Shown here in pieces: positions 1 to 7,392 of a DNA stretch of 32,520 nucleotides (position 1 is its first letter; every line of letters starts with the position of its first letter). Below the pieces are notes generated by a model that saw nothing but the letters and a program-made list of their open reading frames with translations, did no database searches and was not told the DNA's origin. The stretch is from an uncultured Dehalococcoidales bacterium (GTDB lineage Bacteria > Chloroflexota > Dehalococcoidia > UBA1151 > UBA1328): assembly GCA_905614375.1 (NCBI GenBank), contig CAJQSP010000062.1, positions 1 through 32,520 on the forward strand. Direction: 5' to 3'. The translations under genes and the position numbers were made by a program.

Positions 1-71
1 TATATTTCAATCTTGAACTCTTCTCCCTCAGGGAGAGGGTTCTCGATGAATCGCTATCGGAAAGAAACTAA

Positions 72-1214
72 ATGAAAATTGAGAAGATCGAGACCTGGCT
101 TGTATCGAAGTGGTTGACCGTTCGGGTTACCTGCGATGACGGGACGTATGGCGTTGGCGAAGGGAATTTCTGGAGCTACGCCGATGCGACTGAGGTGATT
201 ACTCACCGAATCGAGGACGACATACGCGGTTTAGATCCGCGGGACATCGATCGCATTTGGAACGTCGCTTACCGCAAGTACTCGTTTAGGAGTCCGGCGA
301 TTACAGCCGTTCTGAGCGCGATCGATGTGGCGCTGTGGGACATCAAGGGGAAGCGATTAGGCGCGCCTGTCTGGGATCTTCTCGGTGGCAAGGTTCGTGA
401 TCGTGTTCGAGCTATTCCGCTACTAGGTTCGTCTGCCGCTTCGGGTCCGCTTTCGACCCCGGAGAGCTTCGCCACAGCGGCTCGTTTGACCAAGAATGAC
501 GGATACACAGCGTTGAAGATGACTCCATTCCCTGCGAACTGGGGTGAGTTATCACATGGTGACCTGATTCGTCAGAACACAGCGATCGTTGAGGCGGTTC
601 GAGAAGAGGTCGGCTGGGACTTCGACATCGGAATCGAGATTCACCGCAACATGTTCCCTGGATCGTCCGTGGTGTTTGCGCAACAGATAGAAAAGTTCTT
701 GCCTTACTTCTACGAAGATCCCATTGCACCTGACTCGGTGATGTCGATGGGCGGGGTTGGTGACAAGGTCAACATTCCGCTGGCAGTAGGTGAACGTAAT
801 AACACGCTCTGGGAGTTCCGAGAGTACTGCACCTTGCCGGGTGTCAGCTTCCTGAAGCCCGACATTGGTTTGGCTGGCGGTTTCACTCACGTTAAGAAAA
901 TCGCGGCAGTTGCTGAGAGTTTCCATATCAAGATGGCCCCGCATCACTTTCTGGGTCCGATTGCCAACATGGCAAACACGCACATTGCGACGGCGACACC
1001 GAACTGGGATGTGAACGAGTTCATACCAGAGGTGGGTACGTTCAAGGAAGACATCGTTACGAACGTGTCCGAAGTGAAGGATGGTTACTTCATTCCTTCG
1101 GATGCGCCTGGATTGGGTATAGATATCAACGAAGAGGAAATGGCCAAGCATCCTTACGATGCAGACATAGGCGAACCTCCACGGCGTCCCGATGGCGGAT
1201 TAGTGCTGGGATAG
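72..1214 (+). CDS. Enolase-superfamily (mandelate racemase/muconate lactonizing type) enzyme, probable sugar-acid dehydratase
   Basis: A 380-residue protein with the two-domain enolase-superfamily plan: N-terminal capping domain to about residue 115, then a TIM barrel. Visible barrel motifs are ALKMTPF (K149), GIEIHRN (E189, H191), YEDPIAP (E215), AVGERNN (E241) and APHHFLG (H291/H292). By family knowledge E189, E215 and E241 would bind Mg2+, and K149 and His291 would be the acid/base residues that abstract the proton next to a carboxylate. The spacing fits acid-sugar dehydratases of the galactonate or mannonate type; the true substrate cannot be read. The ATG at 72 is preceded by GGAAAG about 10 bases upstream. 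A second enolase-superfamily gene at 20376 has the same residues at nearly the same numbers. The family call is firm, the substrate is open. Confidence 0.9.
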   Translation: MKIEKIETWLVSKWLTVRVTCDDGTYGVGEGNFWSYADATEVITHRIEDDIRGLDPRDIDRIWNVAYRKYSFRSPAITAVLSAIDVALWDIKGKRLGAPVWDLLGGKVRDRVRAIPLLGSSAASGPLSTPESFATAARLTKNDGYTALKMTPFPANWGELSHGDLIRQNTAIVEAVREEVGWDFDIGIEIHRNMFPGSSVVFAQQIEKFLPYFYEDPIAPDSVMSMGGVGDKVNIPLAVGERNNTLWEFREYCTLPGVSFLKPDIGLAGGFTHVKKIAAVAESFHIKMAPHHFLGPIANMANTHIATATPNWDVNEFIPEVGTFKEDIVTNVSEVKDGYFIPSDAPGLGIDINEEEMAKHPYDADIGEPPRRPDGGLVLG

Positions 1215-1219
1215 GCGAT

Positions 1220-1273
1220 ATGGCAACGACTGAACCGAGTGGACGCTTCGAAGGCAAAGTAGGAATTGCCGTT
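1220..1273 (+). pseudogene. Possible remnant of a short-chain dehydrogenase N-terminus
   Basis: Six bases after the enolase-superfamily stop, an ATG opens a frame reading MATTEPSGRFEGKVGIA. FEGKV followed by a hydrophobic strand is how many SDR enzymes begin, just before the TGxxxGIG nucleotide loop, but that loop does not follow: the frame turns into sequence with no recognisable domain and runs into the 3' end of the glycosidase gene. The placement looks like a translationally coupled second cistron that was truncated. The matched stretch is short, so chance is a real alternative. Confidence 0.2.
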
Positions 1274-1430
1274 GAGCGTAGTGTCGTTCACCACGACGAA
1301 GTGGAAACTCCGCAACGTTTACGTTTGCATCGGGCGGCATCCGGAGCGTTGATACGGCAGGACATTAACACACAACAGATCATTGAGGCACAGTCGATCC
1401 TGTCGCAACCCGATACCAAGCACGATACGA

Positions 1431-2945
1431 CTATCTCAACTCAGGCCATGTGCATTCCATCTGCCATGATTCGATGCCAGTAAATTTCGCAGCACCACCC
1501 TTGGAGAAAAGTGATACGCCCACGCTATCGTCACGATCCGGGTAGGCTCGAAGCGTCAGGCATTGCCTATCGTTGGCGAACACTTCGATAATGCTGCGGT
1601 CAACGAAAATCCTCAGACTAATCGGCTCACCCTCACTCACATCGAATGGTGCAAGTTCCGGTGGACGCGATATCAGATCGGTACGTATCGACGATGAACT
1701 ACTGTCAATCTGCAAGTGCGCAGATCCCCAGCGCGGATTCCCTTTCGGGAAGAATGAAATTCGTGTGGTCTCTTCAGCATCTGGCGACCGCAACACGTTC
1801 AGCCCAACTTCGTGAGCATCACCCGGATCAATCGTCATCGATATTTCAATAGCGTCGCCTTCGATGGTATCGAGCACAATGTGTTGACCAGTCGCGACCT
1901 CGACATCATCAGTAGTAGTACGATCGCCTCGAAGTGATTCGATCTCGTCTACTGGTCGAATACTCAACGAATTGTCGTCCCGTAATGAGAGATGAGTTGG
2001 CAACGTCATAATGTTGTCCCAGCCCTGCGACTCCCTGCTCTCTTTAACGTTGAATATCGCCAAAAAGCGACCGCTATCGTCGATTGTCGCCGAAGGAGCG
2101 TGAAGGCTTCCAATACCCAGGGGCCCGTTGTTCAAACGTCCGTGATAGTCAGGTGTGAACTTGTGAATCGCCTGATCGTAGTCGCCAACAAAGTACTGTC
2201 CTCCCCGCTTGTGACTGAAGAACAGCAACATGTGCTTGCCATTGCCAATCGGCCAGAAATTCGGCACTGCGTAGTCTTCGCCCGGCTCGTTTGTGTAGTT
2301 AGCTGAAATCAACTCGCCAAGATATTCCCAGTTGGTCAGATCCGTCGAATGAAATAGGTGATCAACTCCTTCGCAATCGATACTGCGCTCACCGTTCTTG
2401 AACGTTCCTGATAGCGCGTAGTAGCCATCATCCTCTTTCCAAATGCACGGATCGAACACTCGATACGGATCCCCCGTTTCCTCATCGAATGGCACGATGG
2501 GAATCACAGGGTTGTTCGGATTTTTCTTCCAATCGGTCAACAAATAATCAGATGCAGTAGCGATGGCATTTCCGGCCTGAGTGCCGTGATACGAAGCAAT
2601 GACTCGATCATCTTCGACCAGCGTCTGACCGCTGAAGCAGTCGTATTCTTGATCTGGGTACAGCGCGATCGGAAGGTCCTTCCAACGCACCAGATCCTCA
2701 CTTACCGCGTGTCCCCAATGAACACGATCCACGCCATCACCACGGAACTGGTAGAAAAGGTGATACAAGCCCTTCCACTGGCACAACCCGTTCGGGTCGT
2801 TCATAAAATTCTCTGGTGGCGAGAAGTGGAACGTGGGCCGATGCTTGTCCGACGAAAGTCGCTCTCGTGAAGTGCGCCACCTTTTCACTTGCTCAAAAAG
2901 CTCCGGTGAGTCTAAGTTCGCTATTCGTTCATCAAGAGTGGTCAC
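1431..2945 (-). CDS. Glycoside hydrolase family 32-like protein (fructosidase/levanase clan) with altered catalytic motifs
   Basis: A 504-residue protein with the GH32 layout: a five-bladed propeller followed by a C-terminal beta-sandwich (about residues 345-500, containing SLRIFVDRSIIEVFANDR, which is typical of the GH32 C-terminal module). The nucleophile motif is intact as FMNDPNG (D50). The usual RDP motif reads VFDP (164-166, with an Arg two residues earlier), and the usual acid/base motif ECP reads YAVPNF (225-230), so the expected Glu is absent at that place; E223 lies just before it. There is no signal peptide, so the protein is probably cytoplasmic and could act on imported sucrose-like or fructo-oligosaccharides. 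It starts with GTG, with GGAG about 8 bases upstream. The family is clear; activity and substrate are uncertain. Confidence 0.85.
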   Translation of the reverse strand: MTTLDERIANLDSPELFEQVKRWRTSRERLSSDKHRPTFHFSPPENFMNDPNGLCQWKGLYHLFYQFRGDGVDRVHWGHAVSEDLVRWKDLPIALYPDQEYDCFSGQTLVEDDRVIASYHGTQAGNAIATASDYLLTDWKKNPNNPVIPIVPFDEETGDPYRVFDPCIWKEDDGYYALSGTFKNGERSIDCEGVDHLFHSTDLTNWEYLGELISANYTNEPGEDYAVPNFWPIGNGKHMLLFFSHKRGGQYFVGDYDQAIHKFTPDYHGRLNNGPLGIGSLHAPSATIDDSGRFLAIFNVKESRESQGWDNIMTLPTHLSLRDDNSLSIRPVDEIESLRGDRTTTDDVEVATGQHIVLDTIEGDAIEISMTIDPGDAHEVGLNVLRSPDAEETTRISFFPKGNPRWGSAHLQIDSSSSSIRTDLISRPPELAPFDVSEGEPISLRIFVDRSIIEVFANDRQCLTLRAYPDRDDSVGVSLFSKGGAAKFTGIESWQMECTWPELR

Positions 2946-3180
2946 AGGCTCGCTCCAGCATCGGTGTTTTCATACCCAAATTTCGACCGCAAGCATAGAC
3001 GCCAACCAATCGGCCAGCAAGGAAGTTAGCGACGATCTTTCACACAAGCAGAGATATCGCTCATCGACTTCACAACTGGGTCATCCCAAGTATGGCTCGA
3101 GCTTTCGAACTTCTGATCTAGATCAAAATTCATCGGTGATTGCTCGAGTACTAGCGAAGCCCATGCCAAATAAAAAGCCC

Positions 3181-3263
3181 CCGCATTTCTGCAAGGACTT
3201 CTCTAGTTTGATTTACGTTTGGAGCGTATGTGGTTATCGAACCCATTACCCTCTTCTGCTTTG
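3181..3263 (+). repeat. 83-bp direct repeat, left copy
   Basis: Aligns without gaps to 9613-9695 with 10 mismatches in 83 bases (about 88% identity). It begins CCGCATTTCTGCAAGG and ends CTCTTCTGCTTTG. Both copies lie in the same orientation outside coding sequence and enclose three minus-strand genes. This could be a pair of recombination (att-like) sites or two members of a dispersed repeat family. Confidence 0.8.
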
Positions 3264-3375
3264 TACTACTCACCCTGTTCCAGACGTAACCAGACAGACC
3301 ATTTCCTGAGTTCATTCCGTACTGGTAGCCGTTGAAACCTGCACCAGACGTTACCAGAGGTTTTCTAATAGTCCG

Positions 3376-3397
3376 TTGGAACAGTATTGGAACAGTC
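3376..3397 (+). repeat. Tandem pair of 11-base units (TTGGAACAGTA/TTGGAACAGTC)
   Basis: Two adjacent 11-base units that differ only in the last base, located 113 bases inside the left 83-bp repeat. A related tandem pair, TTGGAGTAACT twice, lies just inside the right repeat at 9578-9599. The 11-base period is close to one helical turn, which would suit protein binding; that role is inference. Confidence 0.5.
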
Positions 3398-3459
3398 GCC
3401 TCAATTTAAGGAGTCGGCTTCATCAATGTTGAACATCGGTTCGATGGGTTGCGTGGGAA

Positions 3460-5853
3460 TCAATTCATCCAGCTCAGGTCTATTCCTTCCGTTTTTGCAC
3501 CACGTTCGATCAGAAGGCGGGCAACGTCGATAGTGGCACCGACATAAACGCTGACTTCACCATCAGGATTGGTGGTCACGAATTCGTTATTCTCTGCTGC
3601 TATTTGTAGAGGTGTCCGTCCAAACCGGTCCTTCGCTTCGATGTCAGCACCACTATCAATCAGGAGGGTGGCAACGTCAATCGAGTTCTCTATCGCTGCC
3701 ATATGCAAGGGTGTCCTGCCACCGTTGTCCTTCCCTTCGATGTCGGCACCGAGTTCGATCAGAAGGCGGGCAACGTCGAGATACTGCTGCCAGGCTGCGA
3801 TGTGCAGGGCTGTCCCGCCACCGTTGTCCTTTGCGTCAATATTGGCACCGCTATCGATCAACATCCGGGCAACCTCGAGAGAGTTGTCTAAGGCTGCAAG
3901 GTGCAAGGGTGTCCTGTCATATTCGTCTATTTCAGAGCCTACCGCCTCCGCACCGGTGCTTTCCGAAGAGGAACTGGTCATCCAGCTCAGGTCGATACCT
4001 TCCGTATTTGCACCGCTATCTATCAGGAGGGTGGCAAAGTCGAGCTGGTTGTTCGTGGCTGTTCTGTGCAGGGGTGTATCGCCATCGTCGTCCTTCGCTT
4101 CGATGTCAGCACCACGATTGATCAGCAGGCTGGCAACCTCGAGAGCGTTGTTCAAGGTTGCCGCCCACAGGGGTGTCCAGCCATTATTGTCCCTCGCTTC
4201 GATGTCGGCACCACGTTCGATCAGCAGGGTGGCAACGTCGAGAGAAGAGTTTCTCGCTGCAGCGATGTGCAGGGCTGTCTCATCCAATTTATTCTTCGCT
4301 TCGATGTCGACACCGTTATTGATCAGCAGGATGGCAACGTAGAGAGAGTTGCTTTCGGCTGCGTCGTGCAGGGATATTTTGCCAACATTGTCCTTCGCTT
4401 CAGAGTCTACTGCCTCCGCACCGGTGCTTTCCGAAGAGGAACCGGTCATCCAGCTCAGGTCTATTCCTTCCGTATTTGCACCACGATCGATCAGCAGGCG
4501 GGCAACGTCGAGTAAGTTGTTTTCGGCTGCGCTGTGCAGGGCTGTCCAGCCATCATCGTTCTTCGCTTCGATGTTGGCACCGCGTTCGATCAGAAGGGTG
4601 GCAACCTCGAGTGAGTTGCTTTGGGCTGCGATGTGCAGGGCTGTCAAGCCACCGTCATTCTTCGCTTCGATGTCGGCACCGCTATAGATCAGCAGGGTGG
4701 CAACCTCGAGAGAGTTGGCCCTGGCTGCGTCGTGCAGGGATGTCTCGTCCCAGTCATCTATTTCAGAGTCTACTGCCTCCGCAGTAGTGCTTTCCGAAGA
4801 GGAATCGGTCATCCAGCTCAGGTCTATCCCTTTCGTATTTGCCCCGTATTCAATCAGGAGGGTGGTAACGTCGAGAGAGTTATTCAGGGCTGCAATGTGC
4901 AGGGCTGTCTCGAAATCATCGTTCTTTGCTTCGATGTCGGCACCGCTATCGATCAGCAGGCGGGCAAAGTCGAGAGAGTTATTCCTGGCTGCGATGTGCA
5001 GGGGTGACCAGCCATTATTATTGTCCATCGCTTCAATGTCAGCATCACGATCGATCAGCAAGCTGGCAACCTCTAGAGAGTTGTTTGCGGTTGCCGCGTA
5101 CAGGGTTGTCTCGTCCCAGTTGTTCTTCGCTTCGATGTTGGCACCAAGATCGATCAGCAGGGTGGCAACATCGAGAGAGTTTCTCTCGGCTGCGATGTGC
5201 AGGGCTGTCCTGCCACCGTTGTCCTTCGCTTCGATGTCGGCACCACGATCGATCAGTAGGCTGGTAACGTCGAGAGAGTTGCTTTCGGCTACGATGTGCA
5301 GGGCTGTCCAGCCATCATCGTTCTTCGCTTCGATGTCGGCACCCTGTTCGATCAGCAGGCTGGCAACATCGAGAGAGTTGCTTTCGGCTGCGTCGTGCAG
5401 GGATGTCTCGCCAAAGTCGTCGTTGTCCTTCGAAAGGAGTTCTGGAATTGGATATCCGGCAGGATCATCACTGACTCCGTTGCCGTCGGCATCCATTTCA
5501 TACCGGTAGCCGGTCACGGAATCTATCCACCAGTACGAGCCATCATCACACCAATGAACGATGTTTCCGTATTCGTCTGGGTCAGCTGCTTCACAATCCA
5601 CCGTTTCCTGTGCTGTCTTTGTTGCGGATGTGCTGGCTTGAACAGTCGCTTCGATAGCCAACTCATTGTTTATGGCTTCCATTGTCGAATCAACTGAAGC
5701 TTTCACAGTTACTTCAGTATCTACTGCCTCTGCACCGGTGCTTTCCGAAGCGGAACCGGGACTTACCGGTTGTACGGTACATGCAAGAAACAAGGCAATG
5801 GTCATCGATATCATCGTTAAAATGACAGCATGACGTTTGATTCGCAATTTCAT
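3460..5853 (-). CDS. Ankyrin-repeat lipoprotein, 17 repeats in four blocks
   Basis: The chosen ATG at 5853 gives MKLRIKRHAV, a hydrophobic stretch and the lipobox LFLAC (Cys25), so the protein is probably an exported lipoprotein. An upstream in-frame GTG at 5883 would only lengthen the signal peptide. A Thr/Glu-rich segment and a small module (YGNIVHWCDDGSYWW...DADGNGVSDD) precede the repeats. I count 17 ankyrin repeats of about 33 residues, in blocks of 6, 3, 4 and 4. Each block ends in GIDLSWM, and blocks are joined by a Ser/Glu linker ending GAEAV(D/G)SE; the same linker also occurs next to the lipidated Cys. The last repeat has an insert (about 18 residues). Ankyrin repeats bind proteins; the partner is unknown. 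The gene was probably expanded by internal duplication. Confidence 0.85.
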   Translation of the reverse strand: MKLRIKRHAVILTMISMTIALFLACTVQPVSPGSASESTGAEAVDTEVTVKASVDSTMEAINNELAIEATVQASTSATKTAQETVDCEAADPDEYGNIVHWCDDGSYWWIDSVTGYRYEMDADGNGVSDDPAGYPIPELLSKDNDDFGETSLHDAAESNSLDVASLLIEQGADIEAKNDDGWTALHIVAESNSLDVTSLLIDRGADIEAKDNGGRTALHIAAERNSLDVATLLIDLGANIEAKNNWDETTLYAATANNSLEVASLLIDRDADIEAMDNNNGWSPLHIAARNNSLDFARLLIDSGADIEAKNDDFETALHIAALNNSLDVTTLLIEYGANTKGIDLSWMTDSSSESTTAEAVDSEIDDWDETSLHDAARANSLEVATLLIYSGADIEAKNDGGLTALHIAAQSNSLEVATLLIERGANIEAKNDDGWTALHSAAENNLLDVARLLIDRGANTEGIDLSWMTGSSSESTGAEAVDSEAKDNVGKISLHDAAESNSLYVAILLINNGVDIEAKNKLDETALHIAAARNSSLDVATLLIERGADIEARDNNGWTPLWAATLNNALEVASLLINRGADIEAKDDDGDTPLHRTATNNQLDFATLLIDSGANTEGIDLSWMTSSSSESTGAEAVGSEIDEYDRTPLHLAALDNSLEVARMLIDSGANIDAKDNGGGTALHIAAWQQYLDVARLLIELGADIEGKDNGGRTPLHMAAIENSIDVATLLIDSGADIEAKDRFGRTPLQIAAENNEFVTTNPDGEVSVYVGATIDVARLLIERGAKTEGIDLSWMN

Positions 5854-5900
5854 ATACGACATTCTCGAAGCGTTAGAGCGCACAGCTTAGACATGCCGAT

Positions 5901-5960
5901 ACTTTACACTCTCAAGCTGAATTTACACTTGTAGTTTCAACACTCTGACACCCACATCCC
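5901..5960 (-). promoter_or_regulatory. Upstream element shared with the TolB/PKD lipoprotein gene
   Basis: Upstream of the ankyrin lipoprotein start, minus-strand reading gives GGATGTGGGTGTCAGAGTG and then, closer to the gene, GTGTAAAGT. The same two words (GGATGGTGGGGGTCAGAGTG and GTGTAAAGT) precede the TolB/PKD lipoprotein at 9454-9490, with a longer spacer here. An extra copy of AGTGTAAA lies in the longer spacer. Shared position and strand suggest a common promoter or operator; no factor can be named. Confidence 0.5.
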
Positions 5961-5978
5961 TCTGGAATAAGGGGGTAG

Positions 5979-5999
5979 GTCGGTCTATCGGCGACCGAC
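5979..5999. other. Short hairpin GTCGGTC-loop-GACCGAC
   Basis: A perfect 7-base stem with a 7-base loop lies in the 230-base gap between the dehydrogenase and ankyrin lipoprotein genes. There is no T-run on either side, so it is not a standard intrinsic terminator. It may stabilise an mRNA end or be a protein-binding site. Confidence 0.35.
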
Positions 6000-6111
6000 T
6001 GTGACACTCGGCATCAGCTTCCAAGACCAGACCAGCTACATTCACGTGATGAATCCTTGGTCGCTCACTGCAATATTTGTCCGGAAGGAGGGACGACAGA
6101 TTGGTGCGGGG

Positions 6112-7224
6112 TTAGAGACGGCCTAGGACTTCGGGGTTTACTACTGTGTGTGGTCGTTCGCCTCGGAGGACTCTTGCTGCTTCTTCGCCTGCTCGGCGGC
6201 GGATGATCTCCCATCCGATTTTGCTTGATCCTGCGACATGTGGTGTGCAGATGACGTTTTCCATGTTCAATAGAGGGTTATCGACTGATAGTGGTTCTTG
6301 CTCGAAAACGTCGATGCCGGCACCAGCAATTTTGTTGGATTTCATGGCTGATATCAGCGCCTGTTCATCGACTACTGGTCCCCGTGATGTATTGATGAGG
6401 TACGAACTGGTCTTCATACGGTCGAGTGCATCGGCATCGATGTAATGGTGGGTGTTGCCTAGATGTGGAACGTGGAGGGTTACGTAATCAGAGTGTTCGA
6501 GTAGATCGCTTTTCGAAACGAATTCAACACCGTACTCGATTGCTAGATGTTCACCAACATACGGATCGTTTACTAGGACGCTCATGCCAAGTGCTTTACA
6601 CTTGCGAGCCATTGCTCGCCCGATCCAACCAAAGCCGACGATTCCGACTGTTTCACCGTAGATGTGCTTGAGAATTGAGCGTGAGTAGACCTCGCCCCAT
6701 CGTCCTGAAGTTGTCGCAAGATCCATGCGTTTCAGCTCTCGGGCTGATGCCATCAGCAGCGCGAGTGCGTGATTGGATACTTCTTCGGAGGTTGAGCCAG
6801 CGATGTTCGTGACGATGATGCCGGCTTCAGTGCAGGCATCGACATCGACAGTGTCGTAGCCGTGACCATAGCGAATGATGAGTTTGCAGTTTGTGAGCTG
6901 ATCGATCATCGCTTGGGTGACAGGCGAGTGGTCGTTGAGGATGACCGTGGCGTTTTTCACTGCCTCGATGATTTCGCCTTCTGAGGAGACGGCGATCGAG
7001 ACGATTTCGCAGTCGATTCCCGCGAGAGCGACACGTTCGAGTTCTAGTGAAGACTCTTTGGCGTCGATATGAACTACGAGAGGGAGGTTTTGTTCGGGCA
7101 TATAGTGCTTTTTCTTATCTGAGTTATTTTTTGAGAGCATTGATGTGCCTACTGCGGCACCGATGGCGATTCCTAATGCGATCCAGAGACCGATGTTGTC
7201 GCCCCCCCTCTTCCAAACTGACAT
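6112..7224 (-). CDS. D-isomer 2-hydroxyacid dehydrogenase (phosphoglycerate dehydrogenase-like) with N-terminal glycine-zipper membrane segment
   Basis: From an internal Met at 7101 (MPEQNL) the protein is a complete 329-residue NAD(P)-dependent 2-hydroxyacid dehydrogenase. It has the Rossmann motif GFGWIG (156-161), catalytic Arg in NTSRG (R240), Glu in EQEP (E269) and His in TPHVAGSS (H288), numbered from that Met. There is no ACT regulatory domain. The open frame continues 41 codons upstream to an ATG at 7224 (MSVWKRGGDN) and encodes a single glycine-zipper membrane helix, GLWIALGIAIGAAVGTSM, then a Lys-rich linker. This could be a real membrane-tethered fusion, or a small membrane-protein gene whose stop was lost in front of the dehydrogenase. 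GAGAAG precedes the ATG at 7224; no clear ribosome site precedes 7101. It reduces or oxidises an alpha-hydroxy/keto acid; the substrate is unknown. Confidence 0.85.
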   Translation of the reverse strand: MSVWKRGGDNIGLWIALGIAIGAAVGTSMLSKNNSDKKKHYMPEQNLPLVVHIDAKESSLELERVALAGIDCEIVSIAVSSEGEIIEAVKNATVILNDHSPVTQAMIDQLTNCKLIIRYGHGYDTVDVDACTEAGIIVTNIAGSTSEEVSNHALALLMASARELKRMDLATTSGRWGEVYSRSILKHIYGETVGIVGFGWIGRAMARKCKALGMSVLVNDPYVGEHLAIEYGVEFVSKSDLLEHSDYVTLHVPHLGNTHHYIDADALDRMKTSSYLINTSRGPVVDEQALISAMKSNKIAGAGIDVFEQEPLSVDNPLLNMENVICTPHVAGSSKIGWEIIRRRAGEEAARVLRGERPHTVVNPEVLGRL

Positions 7225-7392
7225 AACCAACAAGCTTCTCGCCCGCGCGCATGATGCCTGCCACAAATCACACTTAAAGCCCATCTAACTGATGCCGATT
7301 GGGTTGTGGTTGTGGTGACTGGTCTCAGCGCGCTGACATCTAGCTACCTATTTGTCTTAGTACGTGGCGAGTATCGGCGCGTCGTGTCGTGG

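Larger units (their letters stand above)
2946..3459. other. Gene-free interval left of the lipoprotein cluster
   Basis: About 510 bases with no open frame that resembles a protein. The interval holds the left copy of the 83-bp direct repeat (3181-3263) and, further right, a tandem pair of 11-base units TTGGAACAGTA/TTGGAACAGTC (3376-3397). The glycosidase is read away from it on the left and the ankyrin lipoprotein gene ends at its right edge. No tRNA or terminator was recognised. Confidence 0.6.

Noticed and set aside
1..71. Hairpin TCTCCCT-C-AGGGAGA near the window start
   Set aside because: Stem with a one-base loop and no T-run; it may be the tail of a dispersed repeat or an upstream gene end, but nothing more can be supported.
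3569..5509. Long plus-strand open frames opposite the ankyrin gene
   Set aside because: They are antisense shadows created by the repetitive ankyrin codons; they repeat the same pattern every repeat unit.
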